A stretch of 64,000 bases of DNA from Bifidobacterium colobi (lineage in GTDB: Bacteria > Actinomycetota > Actinomycetes > Actinomycetales > Bifidobacteriaceae), in assembly GCF_018555455.1 (NCBI RefSeq), contig NZ_JAFEJU010000001.1:372001-436000 (forward strand), written 5' to 3'. Numbering within the stretch: position 1 is the first letter of the stretch; every line of letters begins with the position of its first letter. The notes under the pieces are model-generated. The model saw only the letters and a list, made by a program, of their open reading frames with translations, was not told where the DNA came from and did no database searches. The position numbers and the translations under genes were made by a program. Below, in pieces: positions 60,658 through 64,000 of this stretch.

Positions 60658-61637
60658 CAGTGCGCCTCCCCTGTCGTTAAATCACCGGTCAGGGGGATCT
60701 CATCGGTAATAGGATCCGGTTCGAAGAACGGCTCAGCAGATGCCATAGGCATCGCTGAGGTCACAGGCAATGCAGTCGGAGCGGCATCCGAAGCGATTCG
60801 TCCGGCAGCGCTGGCGGAATCATCAGACATAGCATGCAAAGCATTATGCGCAGTGCCAGTACCATCGGCATGGTCAGTATGACCAAAGTCATCCTGGGAA
60901 CTATCGCCAGCAGTACCGGAAGCAGCAGCATGTGCAGCTGCATCAATCGAACTCAGCATTACGGTTTCGCCAACAGTCACATGGCGACCAGAGCCGCCGT
61001 TCGCTTGCTGCCGCTGCAATGCTTCGGCAGCAAACCGTCCGGCTTTGCGAGCCGTCAGCACCAAGCCAAGCTTGGCACCGATAGCAGCCACCAACAGACC
61101 GCCAGCAAAACTGAACAGCAGATAAAACACTGCGCCCAGCGTGTGACTGATCTGCAGCGACGTCAGCTCCTCAATCGCCAAGGCAGACAGTGTGGAGAAG
61201 CCACCGCACATGCCCATGCCGAAACCTCTGGAAGCGAGCTGCCGCGTACGCTTGCGAATCCAAGCCGCCTGCGAGAGATACGAGGTTAGGCATGCGAAAA
61301 TAAAGCATGCGAACATGTTCGCGATGAACGTGGGCAGATGGAACGAATGCCAGAAACCGAGCGGCTGTGCGGTGGCAGGCACCAGGAAACTCAGACCATA
61401 GCGCATGGCCGTGCCGAGCGTACCGCCGAGGAATACCACCAAGTACACCATGCCATCCGCCAGCGGATTGAATCGCGCCTGCATCTTCTTCATCGGCGCA
61501 AGTGGAATCTTTGGCGGACGGGCAGCGGCGGCGGCACCCTGGGGCTTTGGGGTGGATTGCTCGCGAATCTGAGCCGCAGAAATCTCCATAGTGTTGGGCT
61601 GCGGCTCAGAATCTGAATTGCTTACGGAATCGGACAT
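60657..61637 (-). CDS. crcB: Fluoride channel FluC/CrcB, subunit 2, with long tails
   Basis: 326 residues, much longer than the usual ~125. The CrcB core (GGTLGTAMRYGLSF, FIANMFACFIFAC, GMCGGFSTLSALAIEEL) lies at about residues 65-190. An ~60-residue N-terminal and ~130-residue C-terminal, Ala/Ser/Asp/His-rich extension flank it. It is upstream of and coupled to subunit 1, and about 50 bases downstream of purA. Confidence 0.9.
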   Translation of the reverse strand: MSDSVSNSDSEPQPNTMEISAAQIREQSTPKPQGAAAAARPPKIPLAPMKKMQARFNPLADGMVYLVVFLGGTLGTAMRYGLSFLVPATAQPLGFWHSFHLPTFIANMFACFIFACLTSYLSQAAWIRKRTRQLASRGFGMGMCGGFSTLSALAIEELTSLQISHTLGAVFYLLFSFAGGLLVAAIGAKLGLVLTARKAGRFAAEALQRQQANGGSGRHVTVGETVMLSSIDAAAHAAASGTAGDSSQDDFGHTDHADGTGTAHNALHAMSDDSASAAGRIASDAAPTALPVTSAMPMASAEPFFEPDPITDEIPLTGDLTTGEAH

Positions 61638-61686
61638 GACGGTGCCTTGTTGTGCCTGAGCTGATGATGCGCGCGAGGAATCGAGC

Positions 61687-62973
61687 TCAGTCGATCAGCG
61701 AATGCACGGAAATGATGTGATCGCGCTGCGGGCCGGTGCCGATGGCGGAGATGCGGCAGTTGCTGAGCTCCTCCAGACGCTTCACGTAATCCTGGCAGGT
61801 GGCGGGCAGCTCCTCGAACGTGTGGCAGTTGGAGATGTCTTCATCCCAGCCCGGCATGGTCTCGTAAATCGGCTTGGCGGCGGCGAAGGCGGCCTGATCG
61901 GTCGGCATATCGTCGTGACGTTCACCGTCCACGTCGTAGGCCACGCAGATCGGGATTTCCTTCAGGCCGGTGAGCACATCGAGCTTGGTGAGCACGATAT
62001 CGGTCAGGCCGTTGACCTGAGAGGCGTAACGGTTCACGACGGCGTCGAACCAGCCGCAGCGACGCGGACGGCCGGTGGTCACACCGAATTCGTGACCCTG
62101 CTGGCGCAGCCATTCGCCGGACTCGTCGAACAGCTCAGTGGGGAATGGACCTTCGCCCACGCGAGTCACGTACGCCTTGGAGACGCCGATCACGCGGGTG
62201 ATCTTGGTGGGGCCGACGCCGGTGCCGGTGCAGGCGCCGCCGGCGGTCGGGTTGGAGGAGGTGACGAACGGGTAGGTACCGTGGTCCACGTCGAGCATGG
62301 TGGCCTGGGCGCCTTCGAACAGCACGGTCTTGCCCTCATCGAGCGCCTTGTTCAGAATCAGACCGGTGTTGGCCACGTACGGCTTCAGGCGTTCGCCGAG
62401 CTTCAGCAGCTCGTCGGTGGTCTGGTCCACGTCAATTGGACGACGGTTGTAGAGTTTGACCAGCATCTGGTTCTTCTGGTGCAGGCTGGCCTCGACCTTG
62501 TCGTGCAGGTGCTTGGCATTGAACAGGTCGTGCACGCGGATGCCCACGCGGTTGATCTTGTCGGCGTAGGCCGGGCCAATGCCGCGGCCGGTGGTGCCGA
62601 TCTTGTGCTTGCCGAGGAAGCGCTCGGTGACCTTGTCGAGCGTGCGATGGTAGGGGGCGATGATGTGTGCGGCTTCGCTCACCTTGAGGTGCGAGCAGTC
62701 GATGCCGCGAGCTTCAAGACCGTCGATTTCCTCGAACAGCACTTCCGGATCAACCACCACGCCATTGCCGATCACCGGGGTCAGGTGCGGGTTGATAATG
62801 CCAGAAGGCAGCAGATGCAGGGCGTAGGATTCATTGCCGACCACCACGCTATGGCCAGCGTTGTTGCCGCCATTGAAGCGTGCGACGTAATCGACTTTGG
62901 TGCCGATCAGATCGGTAGCCTTGCCTTTACCTTCGTCGCCCCACTGGGCACCAATAAGAACAATTCCAGGCAT
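61687..62973 (-). CDS. purA: Adenylosuccinate synthetase
   Basis: 428 residues; GGGGAGG precedes the ATG. Conserved [17 protein letters not shown] (P-loop-like, Asp13), [25 protein letters not shown], and [13 protein letters not shown]. It uses GTP to join IMP and aspartate in AMP synthesis. First gene of purA-crcB-crcB on the - strand. Confidence 0.98.
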   Translation of the reverse strand: MPGIVLIGAQWGDEGKGKATDLIGTKVDYVARFNGGNNAGHSVVVGNESYALHLLPSGIINPHLTPVIGNGVVVDPEVLFEEIDGLEARGIDCSHLKVSEAAHIIAPYHRTLDKVTERFLGKHKIGTTGRGIGPAYADKINRVGIRVHDLFNAKHLHDKVEASLHQKNQMLVKLYNRRPIDVDQTTDELLKLGERLKPYVANTGLILNKALDEGKTVLFEGAQATMLDVDHGTYPFVTSSNPTAGGACTGTGVGPTKITRVIGVSKAYVTRVGEGPFPTELFDESGEWLRQQGHEFGVTTGRPRRCGWFDAVVNRYASQVNGLTDIVLTKLDVLTGLKEIPICVAYDVDGERHDDMPTDQAAFAAAKPIYETMPGWDEDISNCHTFEELPATCQDYVKRLEELSNCRISAIGTGPQRDHIISVHSLID

Positions 62974-63157
62974 GATGGCCTCCCCGATTGCACACTGTTG
63001 TACGTTGTTTGGTACGCGTTTTGGACGTTACTCGGCACGCATCCACGTACGTTTCCGCCGGGGACTAGGTTACCTTACGCCCTCTACTCGCGGAAGAGGC
63101 GGTCTCACGCCGCGTCCTCGTCCGCCGCAACCGCCGCACCGCCCGAATTACTGACAA

Positions 63158-64000
63158 TCAGAGGCAATCCCATGTGTACAGCACATGGGAGAAATCTAGC
63201 TGCTCAAGATCCTCCCGGCGAATGAGGAAGTTCGCGCAGCCGGAATCGCCCCACATCAGCACACCGTCGTAGCTATCCATCTTCAGCAGCACGAGTTCAT
63301 CATCATAATCCTCGCGCACGTCGGATTGAGTGAACACCGGGTGGCCACCCATCTGGAAACATGCCCCGGGCGACACTACGTTGAGCTGGTCCATCACCGC
63401 CTGCTCAAGATCACCCAAAGTGTCTTCAGCAGCCTCAATTACGGCGGGGTCAAACTCCTCAAGGACGCTTTCGTACGCCGGCTCGAACTCGTCGCATTCA
63501 TGAGACACCGGATCTTCGATAAGCGCCGGACGCAACGCACAACCATGGAAATCCGACTGGAACGGCGTACGCAAATCGGGATCCGAAGAATCAGCACCGA
63601 TATGCGGAAGCTGCACGACTTCAGCGCCGTTCAGCACGGACGGGGCTTCAGGAATGTAGCGCACGCACCGATTATCGTTGTCGGCCTCGCTCTCATAATC
63701 GGCGGATAAATCACAGCCATACAGAATGTCCGTGCCGATGAAGAACTGCAGTAGCCCCCGTGTGGGGTATCCCGGAATAGTAGGCTCCGTACAGCGAATC
63801 TGCATCAGCGGGTAGAGCGGGTCGCCAGAAGCCGACGTAACGGGCACGCCTTGAGGCGACCAATACGAATCGCCTCCGACGAAATTCCCCAGTAAATCGG
63901 GCCTCACGTCAAGCTCAGGCGTGAATGAAACGGCCATCTTACTGGTATCGCGCACAATGCGCCGCACAATCTCTTGTACCAGCGCTTGGGCAGCGTCGCG
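63158..64000 (-). CDS. DUF1963 (YwqG-like) protein, partial
   Basis: At least 280 residues; the reading frame is open to the window edge, so the start is outside (an internal GTG at 63967 is not convincing). Features of the family: GNFVGGDSYWSPQGVPV...DPLYPLMQIRC and GLLQFFIGTDILYG. The C-terminus has DDELVLLKMDSYDGVLMWGDSGCANFLI. Function of DUF1963 proteins is not known. It is read in the same direction as purA, about 185 bases upstream. Confidence 0.75.
   Translation of the reverse strand, partial: RDAAQALVQEIVRRIVRDTSKMAVSFTPELDVRPDLLGNFVGGDSYWSPQGVPVTSASGDPLYPLMQIRCTEPTIPGYPTRGLLQFFIGTDILYGCDLSADYESEADNDNRCVRYIPEAPSVLNGAEVVQLPHIGADSSDPDLRTPFQSDFHGCALRPALIEDPVSHECDEFEPAYESVLEEFDPAVIEAAEDTLGDLEQAVMDQLNVVSPGACFQMGGHPVFTQSDVREDYDDELVLLKMDSYDGVLMWGDSGCANFLIRREDLEQLDFSHVLYTWDCL

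Noticed and set aside
61638-61686. Fluoride riboswitch before crcB
   Set aside because: The gap after purA is only about 50 bases and lacks the crcB-motif pseudoknot layout.
61702-63225. 507-codon frame on the + strand
   Set aside because: Antisense to purA. Codon bias of purA keeps the opposite frame open.

Overview
The window looks like chromosomal DNA of a Bifidobacterium of the longum/breve type (inference). Support: actinobacterial-style G+C-rich coding sequence; a dnaK-grpE-dnaJ-hspR cluster with HspR-type inverted repeats; three LacI regulators close to alpha-glucosidases, a pullulanase, malQ and a maltose-type ABC transporter; LPxTG pili with a class C sortase; and an actinobacterial-type tad locus. 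I saw no rRNA, tRNA, CRISPR array, prophage or recognisable insertion sequence.

Layout. 0-10 kb (accessory, surface): a small membrane protein; a loner AAA+/DUF4143 ATPase lying between two ~185-bp direct repeats; a sortase-dependent pilus locus with a major pilin, a 1.3-kb-residue-scale tip/minor pilin and a divergently transcribed sortase. 10-16.5 kb: recR and dnaX, a TetR regulator, a diacylglycerol-kinase-like enzyme, and the 3' half of a tad pilus locus (flp, tadE, a tadE/F-like gene). 17-22 kb: an FAD amino-acid oxidoreductase, an Asp/Glu-type racemase and a methionine ABC transporter (metQ on one strand, metN-metI on the other). This block sits between the two halves of the tad locus. 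22-25.6 kb: tadC, tadB, tadA and a CpaE-like gene. 25.9-32 kb: a DedA protein, a HAD phosphatase, and hspR-dnaJ-grpE-dnaK, read right to left.

32-49 kb: alpha-glucan use. It has a LacI regulator, a TraX-like membrane protein, a HAD phosphatase, pullulanase, malG-malF-malE, a GH13 enzyme, malQ, a second LacI regulator and a second GH13 enzyme. Extracellular oligosaccharide would enter through MalEFG; pullulanase, MalQ and the glucosidases would break it down to glucose and glucose-1-phosphate precursors. The ATPase subunit is not in the window. CG-centred LacI-type operators lie upstream of several of these genes. 49-53.5 kb: two ilvC paralogues and an MHS-family transporter preceded by a leader peptide and terminator. 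53.5-58 kb: a LacI regulator with two GPH-like sugar transporters and TCGAACCGGTTCGA operators. 58-60.3 kb: an AbiEi/DUF559-like protein between two 191-bp direct repeats. 60.3-64 kb: a FluC/CrcB pair, purA and a DUF1963-like gene that runs off the window.

The most interesting material is regulatory or repetitive rather than a new protein family: two unrelated loner genes, each bracketed by a ~190-bp direct repeat of about 97% identity; a composite element with paired TTATCCACA boxes shared by both halves of the tad locus and by the AbiEi-like gene; and a probable ribosome-dependent attenuator ahead of the MHS transporter/ilvC block. All were read by eye; identities and structures need computation.
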